Source: Protaetiibacter intestinalis (GTDB lineage Bacteria; Actinomycetota; Actinomycetes; Actinomycetales; Microbacteriaceae). Taken from it: a DNA stretch of 64,000 nucleotides. Shown one piece after another: positions 48,097 to 58,018 of the stretch. The DNA is taken from contig NZ_CP032630.1 in the NCBI RefSeq assembly GCF_003627075.1, positions 2,852,001 to 2,916,000 of the forward strand, in the 5' to 3' direction. Numbering within the stretch: position 1 is the stretch's first letter; the number at the start of each line of letters is the position of its first letter. Made by a program: the position numbers and the translations under genes. The notes below the pieces were generated by a model that searched no databases, was not told the DNA's origin, and worked only from the letters and a program-made list of their open reading frames with translations.

Positions 48097-49171
48097 GGCC
48101 GGGGTACTCGTTGAGACGCTGCGAGTAGGCGGGGTAGTCGGGCTGCTCGGAGCTCTGCTCGGGCTGCGGTGCGTCGCTGCCGAGCTGCGGCGCGGGGAAG
48201 CCCGCGTAGGCCGGCGGCGTGGAGGCCGAGGCCGGCTGCGGCGCCGGGGCCTGGCTCAGGTCGCCGCCGAACGGCGCCTGGTACTCCGGGGTCGGGAACT
48301 CGGCGGCCTGGTACTCCGGGGCCTGGTACTCCGGCACCTGATATTCGGGCGCCTGGTACTCCGGGGCCGGGAACTCGGCGACCGGCGCGGGCTCGACCGT
48401 GCCGAAGTCGGGCGCGGGCGCCGCCTCGACCGGGGCGCCGTAGGCCGGCGCGGGGGCCGGCTGCTCGCCGTAGACCGGGGTCGCGGAGGTGATGGCCTGC
48501 TGGGCGGGCGCCTCGGCGGCCGCGATCGGCGCCGCCGACTCGAGCTCGCGCAGCTGGCCCTCGATGTAGCCCTTGAGCTTCTCGCGGTACTCGGCCTCGA
48601 AGACGCGCAGCTCCTCGACGCGGTGCTCGAGGCCCGCCTTCTCCTGCTCGAGGGTCTCGATCGCGGTGCGCTGCTGCGTCTCGGCGTCCGAGACGAGGCG
48701 CGCGGCGGTCGCGTGGCCCTCGGCGATGAGCTGGTCGCGCTTCTCCATGCCCTCGCGCACGTGCTCCTCGTGGAGGCGGCGGGCGAGCTGGAGCAGGTTG
48801 TTGGTGTTGCTCTGGTCCATCGACCCGTCCTGGCCCGCGGGGAACTCGGGGGCGGCCTGCGGCGCGGGCACCGGTGCGGGAGGTGCCGAGACGGGGGCCG
48901 GGGCGACGACGGGTGCGGGGGCGGCGGCGACGGGAGCCGGCGCGGCCGGGGCCGGCGCGACGGGCGCCTGGCTCGCGGAGCGCTGCAGCTCGCTGATGCG
49001 GCCGTCGGCGGCGACGAGCCGCTGGCGCAGCTCCTCGTTCTCCTGATTCAGGCGGCGCAGCTCGACGACCACCTCGTCGAGGAAGTCGTCCACCTCGTCC
49101 TGGTCGTATCCCTCACGGAACTTCGTGGGGTTGAACCGCTTGTTGACGACATCTTCCGGCGTCAGAGCCAT
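48083..49171 (-). CDS. divIVA: cell-pole/division scaffold protein DivIVA (Wag31)
   Basis: 362-aa coiled-coil protein that marks negatively curved membrane and directs polar growth. The N-terminal lipid-binding domain is MALTPEDVVNKRFNPTKFREGYDQDEVDDFLDEV (conserved stretches seen). Coiled coils run to about residue 60 and 120-215, separated by an Ala/Pro linker. The C-terminal third is Pro/Glu/Tyr-rich with PEYQAP repeats. ATG at 49171 has GAGGTG 6 nt upstream. It follows sepF but across a 161-bp gap with its own promoter-like sequences. Confidence 0.95.
   Translation of the reverse strand: MALTPEDVVNKRFNPTKFREGYDQDEVDDFLDEVVVELRRLNQENEELRQRLVAADGRISELQRSASQAPVAPAPAAPAPVAAAPAPVVAPAPVSAPPAPVPAPQAAPEFPAGQDGSMDQSNTNNLLQLARRLHEEHVREGMEKRDQLIAEGHATAARLVSDAETQQRTAIETLEQEKAGLEHRVEELRVFEAEYREKLKGYIEGQLRELESAAPIAAAEAPAQQAITSATPVYGEQPAPAPAYGAPVEAAPAPDFGTVEPAPVAEFPAPEYQAPEYQVPEYQAPEYQAAEFPTPEYQAPFGGDLSQAPAPQPASASTPPAYAGFPAPQLGSDAPQPEQSSEQPDYPAYSQRLNEYPGLGGN
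48275..48372 (-). repeat. in-frame tandem PEYQAP-type repeats of divIVA
   Basis: Five or six copies of an 18-bp unit encoding variants of PEYQAP, PEYQVP, PEYQAA and PTPEYQAP. The DNA copies are nearly identical (CTGGTACTCCGGGG core), so copy number may differ between strains. Confidence 0.8.
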
Positions 49172-49332
49172 GACCGCACCTCGCTTGCTTTCCATCCGGT
49201 TGTCACTCGAATCCCACAACCGTAGCAAGGTTCAGCCAGGAGTCGAAGGTGACTGGGTCTCCAGATTACAGCCGCGCGGCGTCCCGCCCTCTGCCCCCCG
49301 TTCGGTTGCCAGTGGGGCGGGTGTGACGGGTG
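49172..49332. other. 161-bp gap between sepF and divIVA, no gene
   Basis: Most actinobacteria have yggT here. I find no open frame of useful length. On the minus strand there is TAATCT and TACGGT, either of which could be part of a divIVA promoter. Confidence 0.6.
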
Positions 49333-49800
49333 TTACTTGTCGAAGAACCCGGCGTCGACGTCGGACTCCGCCTCGGCCTGGTCGCCGCTCACCGCGACGT
49401 GCTCGGGCGAGAGCAGGAAGACCTTGCTGGTGACGCGCTCGATCTTGCCGTAGAGACCCATCGAGAGGCCGCTCGCGAAGTCGATGAGACGGCGCGCCTC
49501 GGGCTCGCTCATCTGCGAGAGGTTGATGATGACCGGCACGCCCTCGCGGAAGCTCTCGGCGATCGTCTGCGCGTCGCGGTAGTGGCGCGGGTGCACGGTG
49601 AGGATCTCGTTCATGCCGGCGGGCGCGGGACGCGGCGCGGCGGCGCGGCGCAGGGGCGTCACGGGGGCCGGGCGCGAGGTCGCGGGCTGCGCGGCGGGCG
49701 CGGATGCGGATACCGGGGCGGCCGACTGCTCGGCGGCCTCGTCGTAGTCCTCGTCGGCCAGGCCGAGGTAGACCATCGTCTTGCGCAGCGGGTTCGCCAT
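49333..49800 (-). CDS. sepF: cell division protein SepF
   Basis: 155-aa FtsZ membrane anchor. The N-terminal amphipathic helix ([18 protein letters not shown]) inserts into membrane; an Ala/Pro-rich linker (residues 25-62) follows; the folded domain has the conserved [27 protein letters not shown] region and [13 protein letters not shown], which bind the FtsZ tail. GGAGG precedes the ATG. 32 bp after yggS in the ftsZ-yggS-sepF run. Confidence 0.96.
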   Translation of the reverse strand: MANPLRKTMVYLGLADEDYDEAAEQSAAPVSASAPAAQPATSRPAPVTPLRRAAAPRPAPAGMNEILTVHPRHYRDAQTIAESFREGVPVIINLSQMSEPEARRLIDFASGLSMGLYGKIERVTSKVFLLSPEHVAVSGDQAEAESDVDAGFFDK

Positions 49801-49832
49801 GTCGTCCTCCGGATCGTGCGTTCACCCCGAGA

Positions 49833-50516
49833 TTAACCGGGGATCGGTCGCTTTCCCGTGATTGCCGTGCCGATCCGCAGGTGTGTCGCGCCCTCGAGGA
49901 TGGCCTCCGCGTAGTCGCCCGACATGCCCGCCGAGATGCGGTCCGCACCGGGCGAGAGGGCGCGGATGCGCTCCGAGACCTCGCGGAGCCGGGCGAAGGC
50001 CGGACGGGCCTCCTGCCCGAGCGGCGCGACGGCCATCACGCCCGCGAGCCGCAGCCCCGGAGTGGCGAGCACGCGCTCGGCGAGTCGCTCCGCGTCGGCG
50101 GGGTCGGCGCCGCCGCGGCCGGGTTCGCCCGAGAGGTCGATCTCGAGGAAACCGTCGAGCGGCGGGGCGTCGGGCGCGGCGAGGGCGTCGACGAGCGAGT
50201 CGCGGTCGAGCGAGTGCACGGCGGCCGCGTAGCCGCGCACGGCGCGGGCCTTGTTGCTCTGCAGCTGGCCGACGAAGTGCCAGCGCAGTCCCAGCTCGGA
50301 TGTCTCGGCGGCCTTCGCCTGCGCCTCCTGGTGCCGGTTCTCGCCGACGTCGCGCACGCCGAGGGCGGCGAGCTCGCGCACGAGGGATGCCGGGTGGAAC
50401 TTCGTGACGACGATGCGCGTGAGCTCGCCGGGGTCGCGGCCGGCCGCGCGCGCGGCATCCGCGATGCCGGCGTCGACGGCCGCGAGCCGTTCGGCGAGGG
50501 GCGGCTCGGAGTCCAC
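49833..50516 (-). CDS. yggS: YggS family PLP homeostasis protein
   Basis: 227-aa PLP-binding TIM-barrel protein (fold type III) without enzymatic activity known; it keeps PLP and amino-acid pools balanced. The lysine is in IVVTKFHPAS; VGENRHQEAQAK, WHFVGQLQSNKAR and SAGMSGDYAEAI are hallmarks. It starts with GTG overlapping the ftsZ stop by 1 nt, so pgeF, which often stands between them, is missing. A free PLP donor may be relevant to the odd racemase pair at 13-15 kb. Confidence 0.95.
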   Translation of the reverse strand: MDSEPPLAERLAAVDAGIADAARAAGRDPGELTRIVVTKFHPASLVRELAALGVRDVGENRHQEAQAKAAETSELGLRWHFVGQLQSNKARAVRGYAAAVHSLDRDSLVDALAAPDAPPLDGFLEIDLSGEPGRGGADPADAERLAERVLATPGLRLAGVMAVAPLGQEARPAFARLREVSERIRALSPGADRISAGMSGDYAEAILEGATHLRIGTAITGKRPIPG

Positions 50517-51664
50517 TACTTCAGGAAGTCGGGGATGTCCAGGTCGGCGTCGTCGTCGAAGTCCTCGAGCGAGGCCACCACGGGCACCTCGGGCTCGCGG
50601 GACCAGCCCTCGGCGTCCGGCACCTCGGGCGTCGCGCCCGCCGCTCCGACCGCGACCGGTACGGGGGCCTCGACGTAGCTGCTGCGCTTCTCGGGCTGCG
50701 CGGGACGCACGATCGGCTCGCCGCCGTCGAATCCGGCCGCGATGACCGTGACGCGCACCTCGTCGCCGAGGGTGTCGTCGATGACGGCGCCGAAGATGAT
50801 GTTCGCCTCGGGGTGCACGGCCTCCTGCACGAGGCGGGCCGCGTCGTTGATCTCGAAGATGCCGAGGTTCGACCCGCCCTGGATCGACAGCAGCACGCCG
50901 TGCGCGCCGTCGATCGAGGCCTCGAGGAGCGGCGAGGCCACGGCGAGCTCGGCCGCCTTGATGGCGCGGTCGGCCCCCCGGCTCGCGCCGATGCCCATGA
51001 GCGCGGAGCCAGCGCCCTGCATGACCGACTTGACGTCGGCGAAGTCGAGGTTGATGAGGCCGGGGGTCGTGATGAGGTCGGTGATGCCCTGCACACCGGC
51101 GAGGAGCACCTGGTCGGCGGTCGAGAAGGCCTCGAGCATCGAGATGCCGCGGTCGCTGATCTCGAGGAGGCGGTCGTTCGGCACGACGATGAGCGTGTCG
51201 ACCTCGTTCTTGAGCGCCGCGACGCCCACCTCGGCCTGCGCCTGGCGGCGCTTGCCCTCGAAGCCGAAGGGCTTGGTGACGACGCCGATCGTGAGGGCGC
51301 CGATGGACTTCGCGATGCGCGCGACGACGGGCGCGCCGCCCGTGCCGGTGCCGCCGCCCTCGCCCGCGGTCACGAAGACCATGTCGGCGCCGGTCAGGGC
51401 CTCCTCGATCTCCTCCGCGTGGTCTTCGGCGGCGCGTCGGCCGACCTCGGGATCGGCGCCCGCGCCGAGTCCGCGGGTGAGCTCACGGCCCACGTCGAGC
51501 TTGACGTCGGCGTCGCTCATGAGCAGCGCCTGGGCGTCGGTGTTGATGGCGATGAACTCGACGCCGCGCAGGCCGAGCTCGATCATCCGGTTCACCGCGT
51601 TCACGCCACCGCCGCCGATACCGACGACCTTGATGACGGCGAGGTAGTTCTGGTTCGAAGTCAC
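50516..51664 (-). CDS. ftsZ: cell division GTPase FtsZ
   Basis: 382-aa tubulin homologue forming the Z ring. GTP motif [15 protein letters not shown]7 loop [20 protein letters not shown] (synergy region) and the conserved C-terminal peptide DLDIPDFLK that binds SepF and others. GTG at 51664 is preferred over a more upstream start since AGGAGG (51671-51676) is 6 nt before it. The 136-bp leader contains two hairpins. Confidence 0.98.
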   Translation of the reverse strand: MTSNQNYLAVIKVVGIGGGGVNAVNRMIELGLRGVEFIAINTDAQALLMSDADVKLDVGRELTRGLGAGADPEVGRRAAEDHAEEIEEALTGADMVFVTAGEGGGTGTGGAPVVARIAKSIGALTIGVVTKPFGFEGKRRQAQAEVGVAALKNEVDTLIVVPNDRLLEISDRGISMLEAFSTADQVLLAGVQGITDLITTPGLINLDFADVKSVMQGAGSALMGIGASRGADRAIKAAELAVASPLLEASIDGAHGVLLSIQGGSNLGIFEINDAARLVQEAVHPEANIIFGAVIDDTLGDEVRVTVIAAGFDGGEPIVRPAQPEKRSSYVEAPVPVAVGAAGATPEVPDAEGWSREPEVPVVASLEDFDDDADLDIPDFLK

Positions 51665-51670
51665 GTCCGG

Positions 51671-51706
51671 CCTCCTGGAGAAAACCCTCAACCTCTACTT
51701 GAGGTT
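51671..51706 (-). promoter_or_regulatory. ftsZ leader: competing hairpins next to the Shine-Dalgarno
   Basis: AACCTC/GAGGTT (51690-51695 with 51701-51706, 5-nt loop) and CCTCAA/TTGAGG (51686-51691 with 51699-51704, 7-nt loop) overlap, so only one forms at a time. AGGAGG of ftsZ is at 51676-51671. The CCTCAAGT...TTGAGG pattern also resembles an operator half-site pair. Confidence 0.5.
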
Positions 51707-51767
51707 TGGAGTCTTTCTCAGTACTGTTGATTGCCCTCACGGTAAGCGCCCGCGACGCGCGCACCCC

Positions 51768-51788
51768 CGCGACACCCCGCGTGTCGCG
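51768..51788. terminator. 8-bp hairpin between ftsQ and ftsZ
   Basis: CGCGACAC-CCCGC-GTGTCGCG, 8-bp perfect stem with 5-nt loop, 12 bp after the ftsQ stop. No T-tract. May weaken read-through from ftsQ so that ftsZ depends on its own promoter. Confidence 0.5.
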
Positions 51789-51800
51789 AAACCGGAGAGC

Positions 51801-52769
51801 TCAGTCGGCGCGGAAGACCGCGGTGCCGGGAGCCGACACGTCGTAGAGGCCCGGACCGCTGCCGGCGTGGATCGCGAGCAGGGCGGCGAGCACGCGCGCC
51901 TTGTGGTCCGAACGGTCGGCGCTCCCCCACTCGACACGCTGATCCGAGCCAGCGAGCGTCAGCGTGACGTTGTCGCGCGTCGTGGCCGACACCGTGTCGA
52001 GCTGCGCGTGGAGCGACTCGGGCAGCGCCAGGAGCACCTCCGCGACCGAGCGGAACGCGGCCGAGTCGACGTCGTCCCCCTCGACGCGGATCACCGGCAT
52101 CCCCGGGGTGCGCTCGGTCGTCGTCGCGATCACGACACCGGCCGGGTCCACGAGGTCGAACTCGGCGCCCCGCACGATCGTGCCGACCGGCGTGCGCTCG
52201 GTGATGTGCACGAGCAGGGTGCCGGGCGGGATGAGCTCGGTCGTGTAGCTGCGGATGAGGGTGAACTGCCCGAGCTCGTCGCGGATGCGGGACTCGTCGA
52301 GCAGGGCGAGCGGCACCCCGAGCTGGCCGTCGATCGCGTCGGTCAGCTGCGCGGGGTCGAGGCGGCTCGTGCCGTCGACCTGCACCTCGCGGAGGGCGAG
52401 CAGCGGGGAGTACACGGCGCCGACGCTCAGCGCGACGAGCATGACGACGATGCCGACGCCCGTGGCCCACGCGATCCGGCGACGCCGCACGCGACGGGTG
52501 AACCGCTTGAGCTCCTGCTTCTCGTAGCGCTTGCGCGCGCGCTCGGCCGCGCGGAGCTCCGCGGCGGCGACCCGATCCGCCGAGGGCCGCGGGGGCCGTG
52601 CGGCCTTCTCCCGGCGCGCCTTCACCGGCTTCTCGCGCGCCTGCTCCTCCCGGATGGGCCGCGGTGCGGCGGGCTTCGCCGCGGGCTTCTCGCGCACGGC
52701 GGTGCGGGCGGCCTTGTCGCGCGCGGGCGCGACCGGCTCGGGGGCGTCGAAGCCCTCGGGCCGCTTCAC
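51801..52769 (-). CDS. ftsQ: cell division protein FtsQ
   Basis: 322-aa bitopic protein of the divisome. A long basic cytoplasmic part (residues 1-98) precedes one membrane segment (ATGVGIVVMLVALSVGAVYS, about 102-122). The POTRA domain (LREVQVDGTSRLDPAQL) and beta domain (SYTTELIPPGTLLVHITERTPVG) are outside. GTG at 52769, 13 bp after murC. It recruits FtsL and the FtsW/FtsI synthase. Confidence 0.95.
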   Translation of the reverse strand: MKRPEGFDAPEPVAPARDKAARTAVREKPAAKPAAPRPIREEQAREKPVKARREKAARPPRPSADRVAAAELRAAERARKRYEKQELKRFTRRVRRRRIAWATGVGIVVMLVALSVGAVYSPLLALREVQVDGTSRLDPAQLTDAIDGQLGVPLALLDESRIRDELGQFTLIRSYTTELIPPGTLLVHITERTPVGTIVRGAEFDLVDPAGVVIATTTERTPGMPVIRVEGDDVDSAAFRSVAEVLLALPESLHAQLDTVSATTRDNVTLTLAGSDQRVEWGSADRSDHKARVLAALLAIHAGSGPGLYDVSAPGTAVFRAD

Positions 52770-52782
52770 GGTCGCCGCCCGG

Positions 52783-54180
52783 TCACGGCCGCGGCTCCTC
52801 GAGCGCCTCGAGCACCTGCGGGATGATCCGGTAGACGTCGCCGCAGCTGAGCGTCATCACGAGGTCGCCCTCGCGCGCGAGCTCGGCGACCCGGTCGGCC
52901 GCGGCCTGCCAGTCCGGCAGGTAGTCGACGTGCCCGGGGTCGCCGAAGCGCTCGGCGACGAGCGCGCCCGTCACGCCCGGCTCCGGGTCCTCGCGGGCGC
53001 CGTAGACGTCGAGCACGACCGTGTGGTCGGCGAGCCGCTCGTACACCTCGGCGAACTCCCCCGCCATCATGCGGGTGCGGCTGTAGAGGTGCGGCTGGTG
53101 GATGGCGATGACGCGGCCGGTGCCGACGACCGACCGCGCGGTCGCGAGGGCGGCCGCGACCTCGGTCGGGTGGTGGGCGTAGTCGTCGAACACCCGCACC
53201 CCGCGCACCTCGCCGTGCAGCTCGAAGCGGCGGCCGGTGCCGGCGAAGGTCTCGAGGCCGCGCACGATCGCCTCGGGGGCGAAGCCGAGCGTCGCGAGCA
53301 CGGCGAAGGCGCCCGCGGCGTTGACCGCGTTGTGGGCGCCCGGGATCGCGAGCCGTACCGGCAGCGAGCGGTCGTCGTAGTCGATCGTGAACGAGACGGG
53401 CCCCTCGGCGACGACGTCGCGCACCCGCACCTCGGCATCCGCCGCGTAGCCGAACGAGACGACGCGCGTGCCCTCGAGCCGCGCGGCGACGGCGAGTGCA
53501 CCGGGGTCGTCGCTCGACACCGCGACGAACTCGCTCGCCCCCTGCGCGAAGCGCACGAAGGCGTCCTCGAAGGCCTCCTGCGTGCCGTAGTGGTCGAGGT
53601 GGTCGGCGTCGACGTTGGTGATGAGCGCGACGGCCGTGTCGTAGAGCAGGAACGAGCCGTCCGACTCGTCCGCCTCGACGACGAACAGCTCGCCGCCGCC
53701 GGACGCCGAGCTGCGCCCGTAGCCGGCGATGACGCCGCCGTTGACGAAGCCCGGATCGGCGCCGAGCTCGCGCAGCGCCGTCACGATCATGCCCGTCGAG
53801 GTGGTCTTGCCGTGGGCTCCCGCGACCGAGATGGTGCGGTGCCCGCGGATCAGCCAGTTCAGCGCGAGCGCACGGTGCAGCACGGGGATGCCGTCGGCCA
53901 GCGCCCGCCGGTACTCGGGGTTGTCCTGCCAGAGGGCACCCGTCACGACGACCGTGTCGGCATCGCCGACGTTCGCCGCGTCGTGGCCGATCGCGATCCG
54001 CGCCCCCATCGCCCGCAGCTCGTCGACGGCGGCCGAGTGGCGCACGTCGGAGCCCGTCACCCGGTGGCCCGCCTCGAGCAGCATCCGGGCGATGCCGCTC
54101 ATCCCGGACCCGCCGATGCCCACGAAGTGCACGGCGCCCAGGTCCTCCGGGAGCTCCTGGTCGAGATCGGGCTTGATCAT
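52783..54180 (-). CDS. murC: UDP-N-acetylmuramate--L-alanine ligase
   Basis: 465-aa Mur ligase adding the first residue to UDP-MurNAc. Motifs: [21 protein letters not shown] at the N-terminus, ATP loop [24 protein letters not shown], and [12 protein letters not shown]. In some Microbacteriaceae with B-type peptidoglycan the first residue is Gly or Ser, and MurC would be the enzyme choosing it; its specificity cannot be read here. ATG at 54180, 10 bp after murG. Confidence 0.97.
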   Translation of the reverse strand: MIKPDLDQELPEDLGAVHFVGIGGSGMSGIARMLLEAGHRVTGSDVRHSAAVDELRAMGARIAIGHDAANVGDADTVVVTGALWQDNPEYRRALADGIPVLHRALALNWLIRGHRTISVAGAHGKTTSTGMIVTALRELGADPGFVNGGVIAGYGRSSASGGGELFVVEADESDGSFLLYDTAVALITNVDADHLDHYGTQEAFEDAFVRFAQGASEFVAVSSDDPGALAVAARLEGTRVVSFGYAADAEVRVRDVVAEGPVSFTIDYDDRSLPVRLAIPGAHNAVNAAGAFAVLATLGFAPEAIVRGLETFAGTGRRFELHGEVRGVRVFDDYAHHPTEVAAALATARSVVGTGRVIAIHQPHLYSRTRMMAGEFAEVYERLADHTVVLDVYGAREDPEPGVTGALVAERFGDPGHVDYLPDWQAAADRVAELAREGDLVMTLSCGDVYRIIPQVLEALEEPRP

Positions 54181-54190
54181 CCTGCCAACG

Positions 54191-55294
54191 CTACCTCTCG
54201 GTCGCGGACGCCGCCGACGCGTCGGCGACCACCGCCTCCCGGACGAGCTCGACGAGCCGGTCGGCACCGTCCCGCGCGCCCGTCGTGGCGATCCGGGCGG
54301 CCATGTCGGCGACGAGCGCGGGATCCTCGAGGAGGTCGACGAACGGGCCGCGCACCCACTCCTCGTCGAAGTCGGCGTCGGCGACCAGCAGCGCACCGCC
54401 CGCCGCGACGGCGTCCTGCGCGTTGAGCCGCTGCTCGCCGTTGCCGACCGCGTAGGGCACGAAGACCGCGGGGATGCCGAGGGCCGCGAGCTCGCTCACG
54501 GTCGCGGAGCCGGCGCGCGAGAGCGCGAGGTCGGCGGCCGCGAGGGCGAGGTCCATCCGGTCGCAGTACTCGAGCAGCCGGTAGCCGGGAAGCCCCGGGT
54601 CGTCGACGGGCGCGCGGCTGCCCGTGATGTGCAGCACCTGCCAGCCGGCGGCGAGGATCGCGTCGATGCCGCTCGAGACGCCCTCGTTGAGGCGGCGGGC
54701 GCCGGTCGAGCCGCCCGTCACGAGCAGCGTCGGGCGACCCTCGGCGAGTCCGAGCGTCGCGAGAGCCTCGGGGCGCGCGGCGAAGCGGTCGAGCCGCTCG
54801 ATCTCGCGACGCAGCGGCAGGCCGACGACGCGTCCGTGCCGGATGCGGGTCGACGGGAAGACCGTGCCGACGAAGCGCGTCAGCCGGGCGCCGTAGCGGT
54901 TCGCTATGCCCGGCCGGGCGTTGGCCTCATGGATGACGAGCGGCACGCCCTCCCGGTGCGCCGCGGCGTAGGCGGGTGCGGCGGCGTAGCCCCCGAAGCC
55001 GACGACGGCGTCGATGCCCCGGTCGCGCAGGATCTCGCGGGTCGCGGCGACGCTCGCCCGCCAGCGGCCCGGGAATCGCAGCGCGTCGGCGTCGAGCCTG
55101 CGCGGGAACGGCAGCCGCGGCACCGTGACGAGCTCGTAGCCGCGCTGCGGCACGAGACGCGCCTCGAGCCCCTCGGCCGTGCCGAGCACGAGCACCTCCG
55201 CGTCGGGCTCGAGCTCCCGGAGCCGGTCGGCCGTCGCGAGCAGCGGGTTGACGTGGCCGGCGGTCCCGCCCCCGGCCATCAGGTAGACGGTCAC
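54191..55294 (-). CDS. murG: UDP-GlcNAc:lipid I N-acetylglucosaminyltransferase
   Basis: 367-aa peripheral membrane enzyme making lipid II. Glycine loops [15 protein letters not shown] and [11 protein letters not shown], lipid-side [12 protein letters not shown], sugar-nucleotide motifs [11 protein letters not shown] and [26 protein letters not shown] at 55294 overlaps the ftsW stop codon (GTGA), coupling the two. Confidence 0.97.
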   Translation of the reverse strand: MTVYLMAGGGTAGHVNPLLATADRLRELEPDAEVLVLGTAEGLEARLVPQRGYELVTVPRLPFPRRLDADALRFPGRWRASVAATREILRDRGIDAVVGFGGYAAAPAYAAAHREGVPLVIHEANARPGIANRYGARLTRFVGTVFPSTRIRHGRVVGLPLRREIERLDRFAARPEALATLGLAEGRPTLLVTGGSTGARRLNEGVSSGIDAILAAGWQVLHITGSRAPVDDPGLPGYRLLEYCDRMDLALAAADLALSRAGSATVSELAALGIPAVFVPYAVGNGEQRLNAQDAVAAGGALLVADADFDEEWVRGPFVDLLEDPALVADMAARIATTGARDGADRLVELVREAVVADASAASATER

Positions 55295-56508
55295 CGGGCG
55301 AGCTCCGTCGCGCGCGGATCGGTGCGGGCGAACGACAGCACGATGCCGATCGCGACGAGCGTCGTCACGAGCGAGGAGCCTCCCGCCGAGACGAGCGGCA
55401 GCGGCACGCCGAGCACGGGCAGCAGCCCGAGGACGACGGCGATGTTGACGAAGGCCTGACCGATGATCCACACCATCGCGACGCCCGTGGCGAGCTTCAC
55501 GAAGGGGTCGGTCTGACGGCGCATGATGCGCACGAAGCACACCGCGAGCACCGCGAAGAGCAGCACGACGAGCACCGCGCCCACGAGGCCCAGCTCCTCG
55601 CCGATGATCGCGAAGATGAAGTCGGTCTCCGCCTCGGGCAGCCAGTTCCACTTCGAGGCCGAGTTGCCGAGGCCGACGCCGAAGAAGCCGCCGTTCGCGA
55701 GCGCCTGCCAGCCGTGCAGGGTCTGGTAGCACTCGTCGCCCGCGAGGCTCGGGTCGCTGCAGCCGCCGAGCCACGCCGAGAACCGGCCGCTGCGCGAGTC
55801 GCTCAGCTGCACGAGGATGAGCGCCGCGATCGTGATGAGGCCGACGAGCGCCGCGATGATCCGCATCCGCACGCCGCCGAAGAAGAGGGCCCCGAGCACC
55901 ATCGCGAACAGGATGATCGCGGTGCCGAGGTCGTTGCCGACGAGCACGAGGAAGATCGCGCCGCCCGCGAAGGGCAGGATCGGCATGGCGACGTGCTTCC
56001 AGTCCCCCATGAGACGGGCCTTCGTGCTCACGATGAGGGCGAGCCAGACGATGAGCGCGAGCTTGACCGCCTCGGAGGGCTGGAAGCTGAAGCTGCCGAG
56101 GTAGAGCCAGTTGCGGTTGTAGCTGCCGAAGCCGAGGTTGGTGGCGACGACGAGGAACTGCAGCACGATGGCGGCGATCATCGCCTGCCACGCCCAGCGC
56201 TTCCAGAAGCCCACGGGCGCGCGGGACACGATGAGCATGAGCGGCACGCCGACGCCCGCGAGCATCGCCTGCCGCGCCGCGCGCGCGAAGAAATCCCCGT
56301 CGGAGGCCCTCGACTCGATCGACGACGACGACAGCACCATCACGAGGCCGAACACGACGAGGAAGAGCGTCGTGCCGAGCAGCAGGGAGTACTCGGGGGT
56401 CTCGGCCGCGAAGATGCGGCGCAGGCGCACGAACGCCGTGACGCCGCGGGGCGCGGCAGCCGGTTTAGGCGCCGCCGGCTCCGGTCGGGAGGGTCGGGTC
56501 GTCGTCAC
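55291..56508 (-). CDS. ftsW: septal peptidoglycan glycosyltransferase FtsW
   Basis: 405-aa SEDS family polymerase that joins lipid II at the septum together with FtsI. About ten membrane segments. Key motifs: FSFQPSEAVKLALI, GNDLGTAIILF, the large extracytoplasmic loop with two Cys (GGCSDPSLAGDECYQ) and GVPLPLVSAGGSSL. GTG at 56508 gives a 44-bp overlap with murD; the first 40 residues are polar, so an internal start is possible. Confidence 0.95.
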   Translation of the reverse strand: MTTTRPSRPEPAAPKPAAAPRGVTAFVRLRRIFAAETPEYSLLLGTTLFLVVFGLVMVLSSSSIESRASDGDFFARAARQAMLAGVGVPLMLIVSRAPVGFWKRWAWQAMIAAIVLQFLVVATNLGFGSYNRNWLYLGSFSFQPSEAVKLALIVWLALIVSTKARLMGDWKHVAMPILPFAGGAIFLVLVGNDLGTAIILFAMVLGALFFGGVRMRIIAALVGLITIAALILVQLSDSRSGRFSAWLGGCSDPSLAGDECYQTLHGWQALANGGFFGVGLGNSASKWNWLPEAETDFIFAIIGEELGLVGAVLVVLLFAVLAVCFVRIMRRQTDPFVKLATGVAMVWIIGQAFVNIAVVLGLLPVLGVPLPLVSAGGSSLVTTLVAIGIVLSFARTDPRATELAR

Positions 56509-58018
56509 CGTCTCCCCCTTCCAGGTGCCGCCGCACCGCCTCGGCGAACCGCCGTCCGCGATCCGCGTAGTCCGTGAACTGATCCATCGAGGCCGCCGCG
56601 GGAGCGAGGAGCACCACGTCGCCCGGCTGAGCCACGGATGCTGCCGCGCGCACCGCCGCGGACATCACGTCCACAGTCTCCGATCCGTCGACCTCGAGCA
56701 CCGGGACGCCGGGCGCGTGTCGCTCGAACGCGGCGAGCAGCTCGGCGCGTTCCGCACCGATCACGACGGCCGCGCGCAGGCGCCCGGCGTGCCGTTCGAC
56801 GAGCGGTGCCGGGTCGACGCCCTTGAGCAGGCCCCCGGCGATCCAGACGACGCTCTCCGCGGCGCGCAGCGACGCGTCGGCGGCGTGGGCGTTGGTGGCC
56901 TTCGAGTCGTCGACCCAGCTCACCCCCGACGCGACCGCGACGAGCTCGGTGCGGTGGGCGTCCATCCGGAAGCTGCGGATCGCCTCCCGCACGTGCCGGG
57001 GCTCGACGCCGGCCGCGCGCGCGAGGGCGGATGCCGCGAGCACGTTGGCGACCGAGTGCGGCGCGGCGAGGCCCGAGTCGCGCAGCTCCTCGACGGTCGA
57101 GAGCTCGAGGGCATGCGTGTGGCGCTCCTCGAGGAAGGCGCGGTCGACGAGGATGCCCTCGATGACGCCGAGCTCGCTGCGGCCCGGGACCCCGAGGCCG
57201 AAGCCGATCGCGCGGCAGCCCTCCTGCACCTCGGCGTCCTCGACGAGGTGCATGGTCGCCTCGTCGGCGCGGTTGTACACGCAGGCGACGCGGGTGTTCT
57301 CGTAGACCCGCCCCTTCGCGGCGATGTAGGCCTCGCGCGAGCCGTGCCAGTCGAGGTGGTCGTCGGCGATGTTGAGGCACACGCTCGCGAGCGGGGCGAG
57401 CTCGCCGCCGGCGTTCCGGTGGCTCCAGTGCAGCTGGTAGCTCGAGAGCTCGACGACGAGCACGTCGAAGCCGCCGGGGTCGCGGATCGCGTCGAGCACG
57501 GGGATGCCGATGTTGCCCGCCGGAGCCGCCCGCAGGCCGCCCGCGACGAGCATGTGCGCCGTGAGCTGGGTGGTCGTCGTCTTGCCGTTGGTGCCCGTGA
57601 CGAGGACCCACTCGGCGGGGGTGCCGTCGGCGCGCACGACCTTGTCGCGCAGTCGCCACGCGAGCTCGATGTCGCCCCACACCGGGATGCCGGTCTGTTC
57701 GGCCCAGGCGAGCAGCGGGTGGTCGGGGTGGTAGCCCGGCGACACGACGACGAGCTCGGGCGCGAAGGCGAGCAGCTCCTCGGGGGCCCCCTCGGCATCC
57801 GGATGCGCGAGGAACCGCGCCCCGATGACGTCGAGCAGCCCGCGGTGCTCCTCGCTGCCGCGCGCCGCGACGACGAGCACCGATGCACCGAGCTCGACGA
57901 GGGTGTCGGCGACCGCGAACCCGGTCACCCCGAGTCCGAGCACCGCGACCCGCAGCCCCGACCAGTCGGCGTGCCAGCTGGTCAGATGCTCGAGCCGCGC
58001 GTTCAGCGGCTGATCCAT
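56465..58018 (-). CDS. murD: UDP-N-acetylmuramoyl-L-alanine--D-glutamate ligase
   Basis: 517-aa Mur ligase adding D-Glu. Motifs: [20 protein letters not shown] loop [34 protein letters not shown] and [13 protein letters not shown]. Longer than average, with a polar acidic tail ([17 protein letters not shown]). It starts inside the mraY 3' end (16-bp overlap) and overlaps ftsW. Confidence 0.96.
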   Translation of the reverse strand: MDQPLNARLEHLTSWHADWSGLRVAVLGLGVTGFAVADTLVELGASVLVVAARGSEEHRGLLDVIGARFLAHPDAEGAPEELLAFAPELVVVSPGYHPDHPLLAWAEQTGIPVWGDIELAWRLRDKVVRADGTPAEWVLVTGTNGKTTTTQLTAHMLVAGGLRAAPAGNIGIPVLDAIRDPGGFDVLVVELSSYQLHWSHRNAGGELAPLASVCLNIADDHLDWHGSREAYIAAKGRVYENTRVACVYNRADEATMHLVEDAEVQEGCRAIGFGLGVPGRSELGVIEGILVDRAFLEERHTHALELSTVEELRDSGLAAPHSVANVLAASALARAAGVEPRHVREAIRSFRMDAHRTELVAVASGVSWVDDSKATNAHAADASLRAAESVVWIAGGLLKGVDPAPLVERHAGRLRAAVVIGAERAELLAAFERHAPGVPVLEVDGSETVDVMSAAVRAAASVAQPGDVVLLAPAAASMDQFTDYADRGRRFAEAVRRHLEGGDGDDDPTLPTGAGGA

